A stretch of 64,000 bases of DNA from a virus. The DNA lies in the IMG/VR virus record IMGVR_UViG_3300040801_001103, positions 1-64,000 of that record; one strand, given 5' to 3'. This document shows, piece by piece, positions 23,591 through 31,237 of this stretch (position 1 is its first letter; the number at the start of each line of letters is the position of its first letter). The notes under the pieces were generated by a model, which worked only from the letters and a program-made list of their open reading frames with translations, made no database searches and was not told where the DNA came from. The position numbers and the translations under genes were made by a program.

Positions 23591-24694
23591 TTATTCCTCT
23601 CCTTCAGGTTCTGGAACTTCATCCTCAATCACATCAGGCTCGGGTATTTCATCAAGCTCTGCTGCCACAGGGTTGGCATTCCATTCATCTATAATTACCT
23701 GAAGTTTGTCATCAGTCCAGCCTTTCCTGAACTCCTTGATGACTTCACCAGTAACAGGGCTCACGTACTCCAATTTGTTACCGTTCTTGACCAGGATGTC
23801 ACGAGCTTCAAACAGTTCAAGTAGACCGCTGTAAGGGCTCATGCCTGATTCATAAGGAATTTCAACCTGCACACTCTCAAAAGGTTTGCTGTAACGGCTC
23901 TTCATGACCTTGCATGCACTACGGATACCGTGTACTTGCGAAGTCTTGTTGCCGTCTGCATCTACCTTGAGCTTGAGCTTGCGCATGGCCACCACGATGC
24001 TGCTAGCATAGATAAAACCTTGTCCGCCTGAGATCTTGTCATCAGGATCGAACATGTCTTGGCTAGCGTATGTGTGGTTGGTTGCCACGATTCCCACTGG
24101 GTAAGGTGCAAGCTGGTTGACCATGTTACGAACCAAAGACGTTAACGCCTTGGGCTTGCGTCCCATGTCACCTTTCATGTCACCTTTGTTAAACTGGTCA
24201 ACATCAGTGGGTGTCAACAACATTCCCAAACTGTCCACAACGAACAGTACTTTGGGCATTTCGTCATATTCAAGATCGCCATAAGCAGCCTTGTAGCTTT
24301 TCATGAACTCACTCATGGCTTTCGCCACGTCGTCAATCATGCTTACGGAAATCTTGAGAAGTCGCTCTGGACTTGTATCTACATCCAGTGCTTTGAGCCA
24401 GTCTTCATCCAAAGCGTTCTCGCTGTCAAACAGCACCACTTGGCATCCCAAGTCCTGTGCGTTCTTGGCAATGTTGCCTGAACAAATAAAGCTTTTACCT
24501 GATCCGGATTCACCGGCAAATACTGACACCTTACCAAGGGGGATTCCACGATGGAAATCCCCGCTGATTAGATAGTTCAGAGTGTAGTTGCCAGTTGAAA
24601 CCCAGTCACGTGGGTCGTGAAAGCCCGCACTGATTCCTGAAATACTTTTGGTCAGGTCACCGCGCAGCTTCGATAGATCGAAGGGCTTCTGCAT
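23591..24694 (-). CDS. uvsX: UvsX RecA-like recombinase
   Basis: A 367-residue strand-exchange ATPase. Walker A is GESGSGKS (61-68), Walker B is VLFVVDSLGMLL, and later come GIVATNHTYASQ and GGQGFIYASSIVVAMRK, the RecA-core order seen in T4 UvsX (391 residues). The C-terminus is acidic (DEIPEPDVIEDEVPEPEGEE), as in many UvsX proteins. It is preceded by gp32 (12-nt gap) and followed by uvsY, the classical presynaptic set. All catalytic motifs are intact. Confidence 0.95.
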   Translation of the reverse strand: MQKPFDLSKLRGDLTKSISGISAGFHDPRDWVSTGNYTLNYLISGDFHRGIPLGKVSVFAGESGSGKSFICSGNIAKNAQDLGCQVVLFDSENALDEDWLKALDVDTSPERLLKISVSMIDDVAKAMSEFMKSYKAAYGDLEYDEMPKVLFVVDSLGMLLTPTDVDQFNKGDMKGDMGRKPKALTSLVRNMVNQLAPYPVGIVATNHTYASQDMFDPDDKISGGQGFIYASSIVVAMRKLKLKVDADGNKTSQVHGIRSACKVMKSRYSKPFESVQVEIPYESGMSPYSGLLELFEARDILVKNGNKLEYVSPVTGEVIKEFRKGWTDDKLQVIIDEWNANPVAAELDEIPEPDVIEDEVPEPEGEE

Positions 24695-24705
24695 TGTGTT
24701 ACTCC

Positions 24706-25734
24706 TTATTCTTCAGTTTGCTTGCGCTTGCGCAGCATGGCTAGAATGTCATCAGCACTCTTGCTGGGACCAGCAGCTGGTTCTGTCTTCGCAGGTGCTT
24801 TCTCTTCAACTTCGAAGGGAATGTCATCTGTTTCAGCTTCTTCAACTTTTGCCGGTGCCGCCTTGGGCTTTGCTGCTGCCTTGGGTGCTTCAGTTTTCTG
24901 AAGTCCAGGAGTAGCTGCTGATGCAGGTACTTCAAGACCGTAAGGCTTGTAGAAGTTACCCCAACGCTCTGGATCGTAAAGCTCGCCGTCCACGCTTGCT
25001 TCGAACATTTCCTTGATCACAGCATAGTGCTCTGCGCTAGGACGCTCTGGCAAGAAGTCACTCAGGTTGTTAAGCCCGTGCTCATCAATTGCAGCCAACT
25101 CTTCCTCAGTGAGTGCGCGTTCTTTACGTGCCCACTTTGAAGTAGAATAGTCAGCATACTGGCCTTTCGCAGTTTTCTTGATGACGAAGTCAGTACCGTT
25201 GACATAGTCAGTAGGAATATTTTCCATGTCAGGATCCATGAGGGCGTCCTTGATCAGATTGAAAATTTGCTTGTTGATCACAAAACGGCGAATTGGATTT
25301 TCTGGAAAGTCATCTTCTGTTTCGCTGGGGTTTTCTGTCACGAAGCCCTGAAAGATATAGCTATACTTCTTCCAGTATGTGCGCGCCTGGTCTTCCAGTG
25401 TGGGGTCCTTGAACCAAGGACGAATCTCTGTGAGTACAGGGCAACTGTCACCATACATTTCGCCGCAAGGCACTTGTATAGTAATTGGCTTCTTTTGCTT
25501 TTCTGGGTCATCACTTACAATACCTGGAAACGGCAAACGAATCATCAGGCGCTCTGCCCAAAAGAATACGTTGTTCGGATCACCATCAGGAAGGAAACGA
25601 ATGAGTGCAGATTGATCTGTCTCAATGTCCCAGTGCTGGTAGAGGGTTTTGTCAGTGTTGGTGTTACGTGATTTGCCGGAAGTTTTTGCTTCCATTGCTT
25701 CGAGCTTGGCTCGGATGTCTGCTATAGATCCCAT
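24706..25734 (-). CDS. 32: Single-stranded DNA-binding protein gp32
   Basis: A 342-residue gp32-type protein that coats single-stranded DNA and coordinates replication and recombination. It has the basic N-terminal segment, an OB-fold core (WDIETDQSALIRFLPDGDP, FPGIVSDDPEKQ, VPCGEMYGDSCPV, WKKYSYIFQGFV, NPIRRFVINKQIFNLI), and a long Ala/Lys/Pro/Glu linker leading to the acidic C-terminal tail expected for polymerase and UvsX contacts. Only part of the T4 zinc site is visible (two Cys). The leader has an early promoter, a late-type box and a 9-bp inverted repeat; gp32 of T4 is autoregulated through its leader. Confidence 0.9.
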   Translation of the reverse strand: MGSIADIRAKLEAMEAKTSGKSRNTNTDKTLYQHWDIETDQSALIRFLPDGDPNNVFFWAERLMIRLPFPGIVSDDPEKQKKPITIQVPCGEMYGDSCPVLTEIRPWFKDPTLEDQARTYWKKYSYIFQGFVTENPSETEDDFPENPIRRFVINKQIFNLIKDALMDPDMENIPTDYVNGTDFVIKKTAKGQYADYSTSKWARKERALTEEELAAIDEHGLNNLSDFLPERPSAEHYAVIKEMFEASVDGELYDPERWGNFYKPYGLEVPASAATPGLQKTEAPKAAAKPKAAPAKVEEAETDDIPFEVEEKAPAKTEPAAGPSKSADDILAMLRKRKQTEE

Positions 25735-25793
25735 GATATTATTTCTCCTATGTTTGCCATGTTTTCCTATGTGCGTGGTGCTAATGCTCCACT

Positions 25794-25821
25794 AGTATAA
25801 TACAAGACAAAGCAGCGTCAA
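25794..25821 (-). promoter_or_regulatory. Early sigma70-like promoter of gp32
   Basis: TTGACG (25816-25821), 16 bp, TATACT (25794-25799) on the minus strand, 60 nt upstream of the gp32 ATG. Confidence 0.65.
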
Positions 25822-25841
25822 CATAAATGCGTCCACTTTTA

Positions 25842-25865
25842 GGAAAACTGGATCATCCAGTTTCC
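25842..25865. repeat. Inverted repeat upstream of gp32 promoter
   Basis: AAACTGGAT and ATCCAGTTT around one central base, flanked by GGA/TCC, at the upstream side of the gp32 promoter. It could be an operator. The T-rich side lies on the plus strand, where no gene would need termination. Confidence 0.45.
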
Positions 25866-25882
25866 TTTTGCTTTGACAATGT

Positions 25883-25890
25883 TATTTATG
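25883..25890 (-). promoter_or_regulatory. Possible late promoter for gp32
   Basis: CATAAATA on the minus strand, about 150 nt upstream of gp32. Gene 32 of T4 also has late transcription. Confidence 0.35.
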
Positions 25891-25899
25891 CTCAGTCAC

Positions 25900-25923
25900 A
25901 AAAAAGCCCGCATAAAACGGGCT
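25900..25923 (-). terminator. Rho-independent terminator
   Basis: AGCCCG/CGGGCT stem with a 7-nt loop, followed on the minus strand by six U residues, 25 nt after the stop of the 805-residue gene. It separates the structural module from gp32. Confidence 0.9.
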
Positions 25924-25947
25924 CGTTTTGAAACCATGTGTATGGTC

Positions 25948-28365
25948 TTAATACATGTCAAATCCGCTCAGGAACTTTTCGTATCCTTCGGCCAGTTGGC
26001 CCACGGTGTCCACACTCTCCGTTGCTGGATGTGTTTGGCTGGCATTGTACAGGCAACCTTTCACAGTTTTGTAATCGAAATCGTTCAGGCGCTCGCCGCT
26101 GTCCAGTCGCTTGCTAATGCCATGCAAATGGTTGCGCAAGGTACTGTCCTGTGCTGCATCACCCATCATGGTAACCTGATGACTCAGTTGTGCTTGCGGG
26201 CTGCTGTATTGCACCACTCCGTCTGTCTCACGCAATGCACTCTTCAAGCTTTCGAAGTTTTCGTTCTGGATGGCATTTTCAATTGTGCTGCGATAGCTGT
26301 TGCGCTTGGCAATGCTGTGCTTCAATGCCTGTGTGGCGCCTGCTACTCTTTCGTCAAAGTGAGTTTCAGTAAACTTGCTTTCCAGGTCGATATCGTCTTC
26401 CAGTATTTCCAGGCTACGATAGTTGGTGACACTTTCCACTGCGCGAGCATAGGTCTTGACCCCACACAGTTGATCCAAGTTGTGTTTGATGTCATTCATG
26501 TTCTCACGAGCAATCTGCACATACTCTGAATTGGTCTCGTTTACCAAACCTTTGCTGTTCACGTAGCGAACAAACTCTTTCAACTTGCGCTGCTCAACTG
26601 CCATATCCACGATGGCTTCACCTATGGAGTCGTGCATCTCGCCGCCTTGCTGTAGGTGTCGTGCCATGGCACGGGCTGCCTTGAGATTGTTCTCTTGCAT
26701 CTTGAACCGCTCTTCGCCACGCTGGATGTAGATGCTCTGAATGTTGCGGCTACGCGCACCACGTGACTCTTCATTAACAGCTTTGCGGTGCTTGACCACT
26801 AGCTTGACATCACCCAGTGGCTGGTAACTGGTCTTGGCACCACCATACATGCTTCCAAATCCTTCCATAACACTATCATCAAACATATCTTGTTGTCCTT
26901 TTGTTGGTTGTTTGGGCTCGTCCAACGGTAGTTCTCCTTGCTTGGGGCTTTCTCCGTCTGCTTTTACATTAAAGCCAGCGTCTATTAGTGCCTCGATGCC
27001 CGCTAGGTATACAGGATCTTTTTTGTTTCCGTAATTAGAAATCCAAATTTTGGCGCCTGGTTTGAACGCTGACTTGACATAGCGAACTAGCTTTTTAGGG
27101 TCGCTAGTCTTGTCGGCATAAACTCTACCATCTGGATCCTTGTCCATAGCAGGATACTCAGAACCTTTCTTATCATGCCATAATTCAAACTGCCCCTTAC
27201 TAAAGAATAGATCATCGGATGCTTCGTGACCTATTCGCGCTAGTCGCTTGAGTGGGTTACGAGTTTCTCCAATACCTTTTGACTTACCCTTGTTTTTGGC
27301 TGCGTCGCAATCTGTGCACACTTCCTTGTACTTTTGACCATCACCTGGATCACGAACCATTTCGTATCCTGTGCCGTGGCATGTTGCACACTCACTTTCG
27401 CCCATGCGCTTTTTGCGTTTTGCTGCTGCTCTGCGCTGCTGTACACCAGTGTTGGACTTCTTGACTGCTTTTTCCAAATCACGAGTTGCTCTGGTTAGAC
27501 CGCCAATTGCGTTGGTGTATGATTTTGGATCGTTGGCTTGCTTGGCTGCTTGTATGCGCTTGGCTACTATTTCAAAACGTTGCGTAAACATACGCTCGCT
27601 TGCTGAGTGATCACTCTTGAGAGTGGAACGCAACTCCTCGCGCCATGATTGAATTTTTTCATCTGTCATGGTCTGCATGAAATTGTTACGGTGTGCCACA
27701 ATGCGCTTTTGCTCACGCTTGTCACCAATAACAGGCAGTTTGTCCAACAGTTTACCTGTCGCATAGTAGATAGACTGGAACATGTCGTTCAACAGACCTT
27801 CTTCAAGCTCTTGGCTTTCATCAAAAGAGGCCTGTTTGCGTTTATTCTTTTTGCCAAGATGCTTGCTTAACTTATCCGAAGCAACGTCTTTAGACATTCC
27901 TGGCTTGCGGGGCTCGTTTGTATATTTCTTTAAAGTGGCTTTCATCTCGGGTGAGAAAGCTTCGTCTACCACAGGCAGCCCAGCTAGATGTCGCAGGCGA
28001 TTAATTGATTCTTCCATCTCGTTACGTTTCCTTTCAATGTCTATTTTTTCGGAGGCTTTGGGTTCCAGGCGTTTGCCGAATATACCAAAGTCAAAGGTGT
28101 ACATGTACTTGGTTACAACTTTCTTGAGCTGCTCACGCAAGCGATCAATCTCATCCTCATCCTGCTCACGGTGCACACTCAGGCTGACTGTTTGTTCAGC
28201 CTCATCTATACGCACCAGTATGTTGGGTGAGCTTATTGCAAAGCGGGTTGCTGTGGTGGGGTCAAAGACTACCTTGCCCTCGTCGTCATAACTGGTGACG
28301 TCGTAGCCGTATCCTTTGAGCAAGTTGAATATGTTTTCTGCCACAGTAGCAACATTAACTGCCAT
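25948..28365 (-). CDS. Large hypothetical protein with DnaJ-like zinc motif
   Basis: An 805-residue charged, largely helical protein starting MAVNVATVAENIFNLLKGYG. CATCHGTG at 326-333 and CTDC at 350-353 form one half of a DnaJ-type zinc centre. A second motif type (INRLRHLAGLPVVDEA, about 121-136) is one I recall from large marine T4-like head-region proteins. The remainder has long helices and basic stretches. It has its own late promoter, is expressed after terminase, and ends in a strong terminator. It is probably an abundant late protein (internal head or core protein, or assembly factor); this is inferred from position and promoter. Confidence 0.75.
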   Translation of the reverse strand: MAVNVATVAENIFNLLKGYGYDVTSYDDEGKVVFDPTTATRFAISSPNILVRIDEAEQTVSLSVHREQDEDEIDRLREQLKKVVTKYMYTFDFGIFGKRLEPKASEKIDIERKRNEMEESINRLRHLAGLPVVDEAFSPEMKATLKKYTNEPRKPGMSKDVASDKLSKHLGKKNKRKQASFDESQELEEGLLNDMFQSIYYATGKLLDKLPVIGDKREQKRIVAHRNNFMQTMTDEKIQSWREELRSTLKSDHSASERMFTQRFEIVAKRIQAAKQANDPKSYTNAIGGLTRATRDLEKAVKKSNTGVQQRRAAAKRKKRMGESECATCHGTGYEMVRDPGDGQKYKEVCTDCDAAKNKGKSKGIGETRNPLKRLARIGHEASDDLFFSKGQFELWHDKKGSEYPAMDKDPDGRVYADKTSDPKKLVRYVKSAFKPGAKIWISNYGNKKDPVYLAGIEALIDAGFNVKADGESPKQGELPLDEPKQPTKGQQDMFDDSVMEGFGSMYGGAKTSYQPLGDVKLVVKHRKAVNEESRGARSRNIQSIYIQRGEERFKMQENNLKAARAMARHLQQGGEMHDSIGEAIVDMAVEQRKLKEFVRYVNSKGLVNETNSEYVQIARENMNDIKHNLDQLCGVKTYARAVESVTNYRSLEILEDDIDLESKFTETHFDERVAGATQALKHSIAKRNSYRSTIENAIQNENFESLKSALRETDGVVQYSSPQAQLSHQVTMMGDAAQDSTLRNHLHGISKRLDSGERLNDFDYKTVKGCLYNASQTHPATESVDTVGQLAEGYEKFLSGFDMY

Positions 28366-28386
28366 GTAAATCTCCTTGTATGTGTA

Positions 28387-28394
28387 TATTTATC
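28387..28394 (-). promoter_or_regulatory. T4-type late promoter
   Basis: GATAAATA on the minus strand, 22 nt before the ATG of the 805-residue gene, with AAGGAG in between. Confidence 0.7.
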
Positions 28395-28398
28395 GGAT

Positions 28399-29550
28399 TT
28401 ACAAGAAACTGACCGGCATGGGAGAGTCGAACTCGTCAAGATAGTCATCTAGAGCGTCACCAGCCAGATTGCTGTTGATAACATCGTAGATTGTGTCTTC
28501 GAATGTGGCAATGTAGTTGATCATGCGGATGGCTAACACCAGTGCCATTACAGTGTCATCATGTTCGCCTGGTTTAGCTGCAAAACTCTGTCCTTTGGCC
28601 ACGAAGCCCTTGAGCTCTTTGATCAATACCTTGCTGTATATTCTGAGCTTGCCAGTCTCAATGTATCGCTTGAGACTCAGGCATGCCTCCAGTTTACTCT
28701 TGGCTGTGGTGTGGAATCCCAACCGACCTCGGCGTCCAGCTACCTTGTGTGGATCGTGGAGCATCTCGCCCGGGAATGATTCTTCACCAGTGTCACGGAT
28801 AACCACCAGTGCACCTTCGCCTATGCTGTTGTTTTCCACACTCCAATACATGCTGCTACACCCGAAGTCTTCTAAGTAGCGCAGTATTTCCATCATGCAT
28901 TTAACCTGTCCTTCCACAGGAGTCTTGTTGTGTTGCCACTCAGCAATCTGCATCATGCTGGGCATCTCTATGACCTGAATAGCTGCATAGTCGCCGCCTG
29001 TTCCAGTGCTGGGGTCCAAGCTCACCACATAAGTGCTGTTGGGGTCTGGGTACTTGTACCATCGCACTTGGCCAATCTTTTGCGCTGGATCAACTCCCTG
29101 CATATCAACCAACATCAGCTGATCAATAAGTGTCTCTTCGAAGATGATGAATTCACAGTTGGAAACCAGTACACCGTTTGCGTAGAAACGATTACCCTGA
29201 TGCACATTGTATATGTCGTAAACTTCTTCCAGTTGATGCTGGCTTATGTTTTTTACCTTGGCTGTAGTTTCTTTTACGATTATGTTATGCTCTAGAGATA
29301 AGTCTTTTGCTGCGACTCTAACCATTGCTTCTGTGAGAAACTCATGATCAGGAGTACAATAGATAACCTTACCATCATCTAACTCCACGCAGACAGTATC
29401 CCTGGTGCCTTTTTTGATTACACCATCGAAATCACTAAACCCACTATCAGTGAGTATCTTGATGCCTTTATCGTTTTTTACTAATTCTGCCACGGGTAAA
29501 TCCCTCTGGTACTTCACCATCTCGAAATTGTTTGTTTGCTGTGCCGTCAT
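28399..29550 (-). CDS. 17: Large terminase C-terminal half with C-part of a split intein
   Basis: A 383-residue frame with two parts. Residues 1-131 are the large C-terminal piece of an intein: KGIKILTDSGFSDFDGVIKK, block B YCTPDHEF (Thr66, His69), block F EVYDIYNVHQGNRFYANG, ending LVSN131. From Cys132 (CEFIIFEETLIDQLML) follows the gp17-type nuclease domain with VVSLDPSTGTGGDY, YWSVENNSIGEG and GEHDDTVMALVLA, whose Asp/Glu residues bind metal. After trans-splicing, Cys132 joins Glu279 of the N-half. The penultimate intein residue is Ser, not the usual His. The first Met may be 29550 or, ten residues on, 29520; neither has a strong ribosome-binding site. Confidence 0.9.
   Translation of the reverse strand: MTAQQTNNFEMVKYQRDLPVAELVKNDKGIKILTDSGFSDFDGVIKKGTRDTVCVELDDGKVIYCTPDHEFLTEAMVRVAAKDLSLEHNIIVKETTAKVKNISQHQLEEVYDIYNVHQGNRFYANGVLVSNCEFIIFEETLIDQLMLVDMQGVDPAQKIGQVRWYKYPDPNSTYVVSLDPSTGTGGDYAAIQVIEMPSMMQIAEWQHNKTPVEGQVKCMMEILRYLEDFGCSSMYWSVENNSIGEGALVVIRDTGEESFPGEMLHDPHKVAGRRGRLGFHTTAKSKLEACLSLKRYIETGKLRIYSKVLIKELKGFVAKGQSFAAKPGEHDDTVMALVLAIRMINYIATFEDTIYDVINSNLAGDALDDYLDEFDSPMPVSFL
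29158..29550 (-). other. C-intein segment of split TerL intein
   Basis: This part encodes the ~121-131-residue C-intein ending SN before the catalytic +1 Cys. It holds blocks B, F and G, so the split lies far N-terminal, as in the atypically split AceL-TerL intein, to which GIKILTDSGFSDFDGV is visibly similar. Confidence 0.85.
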
Positions 29551-30160
29551 TGTACCAGCGCATGCCTTTCTTGTTACTTTTACGCCCCGGCTTTCGACCA
29601 GCGCGGAATCCTTCTGGACACTCTACCGCGTATGTCTCTATGTCGCCGTTCGTAAACCAAGTTTTTCCTGTTGCTGAACCTGTTCGTCCCTTTGTTGCTT
29701 CGCTTATCTTGCGAGCCCGTTCAGAATCTTTGAGGTATTCATAACCGTGCTTTTCTCTGGCTGTCATACGTTCCTGACGTTCTTGTTCGCTCCACCCTGA
29801 GCCTTTTTTGCGACCACCTACACCAGGGCGCTTCACGCCGCGATTGGGTGCTGCCTTGCCGTACATTGGATTCTTATCGCCCATCTTGATTTCTCGTAAG
29901 TATTCAATCATTTCAGGATCATGCTTATAGTTTGTTGGGTTACCCAGATTACTGTTGCGGGCAATCTCAAACAATCTTTCTTCGTGCCCGATTTTACCTG
30001 CTAGACTCAACCATGCGACTTTATCCTGCCAGCGTCCGTGTTTTTCATATAACTCACGGTGCGCTTCAGCATGTTCTTCAATCGTGAGTTCCACTAGATT
30101 TTCTGGGGCGTCGCTTCCGCCTGCGTGTCTTGGGATCACGTGGTGCTTGTGCTTTATCAT
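29468..30160 (-). CDS. HNH homing endonuclease inserted between terminase halves
   Basis: A 230-residue free-standing HNH endonuclease. The N-terminal KHHVIPRHAGGSDAPENLVE, then LTIEEHAEAH, gives the HNH residues (His6/His7, Asn21, His30). The middle is basic with NPMYGKAAPNRG and SEQERQERMTAREKHGYEYL. The C-terminus carries two copies of a DNA-binding repeat (TWFTNGDIE...CPEGFRAGRKPG and RWYNDGTANK...VPEGFTRGR) of the kind found in phage homing enzymes. It lies wholly between the N- and C-intein coding pieces and overlaps the C-half start by ~80 nt. It probably moves the intein cassette by cutting uninterrupted terminase genes. Confidence 0.9.
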   Translation of the reverse strand: MIKHKHHVIPRHAGGSDAPENLVELTIEEHAEAHRELYEKHGRWQDKVAWLSLAGKIGHEERLFEIARNSNLGNPTNYKHDPEMIEYLREIKMGDKNPMYGKAAPNRGVKRPGVGGRKKGSGWSEQERQERMTAREKHGYEYLKDSERARKISEATKGRTGSATGKTWFTNGDIETYAVECPEGFRAGRKPGRKSNKKGMRWYNDGTANKQFRDGEVPEGFTRGRISKKR

Positions 30161-30266
30161 CAGACTTTATTACTCCATCTTCAACTTTTTCACCTGCATC
30201 AGGGTCGCGCCACATATAGCCGTCAAACCCTTCAGTAAATGTTTTGTCTATGTCTTTTAGTCTCAT
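30078..30266 (-). CDS. Small basic protein in the intein gap
   Basis: A 62-residue frame, MRLKDIDKTFTEGFDGYMWR at the start, with a very basic end (RRRKRRPRKSSGTHD). GATAAATA lies only 3 nt before its ATG. The 3' third overlaps the HNH gene by 83 nt in another frame. It could be a small late protein or a remnant of what stood between the terminase halves. A chance frame is the main alternative. Confidence 0.4.
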   Translation of the reverse strand: MRLKDIDKTFTEGFDGYMWRDPDAGEKVEDGVIKSDDKAQAPRDPKTRRRKRRPRKSSGTHD

Positions 30267-30269
30267 GGT

Positions 30270-30277
30270 TATTTATC
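30270..30277 (-). promoter_or_regulatory. Possible late promoter in the intein gap
   Basis: GATAAATA on the minus strand, 3 nt before the small gene at 30266. It could give the HNH gene and the C-terminal terminase half their own late transcript. Confidence 0.45.
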
Positions 30278-30291
30278 TGTTTCGTCCAATA

Positions 30292-31224
30292 TTACGAACT
30301 CAACAATGCTTCAAGTTCCACGATAGTTACCTCACGGATTTCACCATCAGGCATTTGAATTGTTACTTTGCTGTCACCGCACAAGCATTCGTGTTCACGA
30401 CGGAATTTTTCTTCGCCAATACTGCTACGTTCTTCTGCTGCCCAGGCATCATCTCTATCAGGGTGTGCACTCCAGATAGCCTTGTATTCACGGAAACCGT
30501 TCTTGCCCAGTCCTGTTTCAAACTCATTACCATACTCATCAAACTTATCACAAGCACCCTTCCAGATGGTGGCAAACAGATCCTCGTCACTGTTGGGTGT
30601 GCTGGTGATAATACACTTACCACCTGTAGCAAGTGTGGGCGACAATGAGGTCCAAAACTCGCCTGCAATATTGGGTTTCACAAATGCAAACTCGTCCAAG
30701 TATACAAGTGTGATGGACATTCCTCGGCCTGTTGTCTCTGTGGTTGTTTCAGCAACAATGCGCGAACCGTTGTCAAAGCTCAAGCTTCCTTTGTTGTATT
30801 CTGTGGCGCCAGCACGAATATAGTCTGGGCAGTTTTCATAAGCAAAACGCACACGCCGCATGATGTCTGATGCGTTCTTACCTTTGTTACTGGCAATTAA
30901 GATTTCACTGTCTGCTCGGAACATGGCGTACCACAACAGGTATCCTGCAGCCACAGTGGTCTTGCCCAGCTGACGTCCCATCATGTTGATGCTGCGTCTG
31001 CTGTGCACATAGTTTTCGATTAGGGCTAACTGATATTCGTAAGGTTCGAAAAGCATGCGTCCTTTAGTGGGGTGTTGAATCCACATAAAGTTGCGCATGA
31101 AGTACAGTGGCCCGTCTATGGGGTCACAACATTTTTGAAAGTGCTCTAGTTCTTCAGCTGTGTAATGATCTTGTTTAAAGGCCTGTTTGACTAGAGTTGT
31201 GTCTGCTGTTCCTTTTGTACTCAT
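30292..31224 (-). CDS. 17: Large terminase N-terminal half with N-part of a split intein
   Basis: A 310-residue frame. Residues 1-279 are the ATPase domain of a gp17-type packaging motor: Walker A GRQLGKTT (83-90, as in T4 gp17), Walker B LVYLDEFA (173-180), and the coupling motif CIITSTPNSDE. At Cys280 the sequence changes to CLCGDSKVTIQMPDGEIREV and stops 31 residues later; this is intein block A. The frame that would complete terminase is 740 nt away, behind an HNH gene. The mature junction would read KFRREHE-CEFIIFEETL, which fits T4-like terminases. The start lies 5 nt after a late-promoter box. Confidence 0.92.
   Translation of the reverse strand: MSTKGTADTTLVKQAFKQDHYTAEELEHFQKCCDPIDGPLYFMRNFMWIQHPTKGRMLFEPYEYQLALIENYVHSRRSINMMGRQLGKTTVAAGYLLWYAMFRADSEILIASNKGKNASDIMRRVRFAYENCPDYIRAGATEYNKGSLSFDNGSRIVAETTTETTGRGMSITLVYLDEFAFVKPNIAGEFWTSLSPTLATGGKCIITSTPNSDEDLFATIWKGACDKFDEYGNEFETGLGKNGFREYKAIWSAHPDRDDAWAAEERSSIGEEKFRREHECLCGDSKVTIQMPDGEIREVTIVELEALLSS
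30295..30387 (-). other. N-intein segment of split TerL intein
   Basis: It codes for 31 residues starting with the catalytic Cys (CLCGDSKV...). It is very short compared with ~100 residues in DnaE-type split inteins, and similar in length and start (CxxGDxxV) to AceL-TerL. Confidence 0.85.
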
Positions 31225-31229
31225 AGTTC

Positions 31230-31237
31230 TATTTATG
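31230..31237 (-). promoter_or_regulatory. Late promoter 5 nt before terminase start
   Basis: CATAAATA on the minus strand, followed by five bases and the ATG at 31224. Confidence 0.6.
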
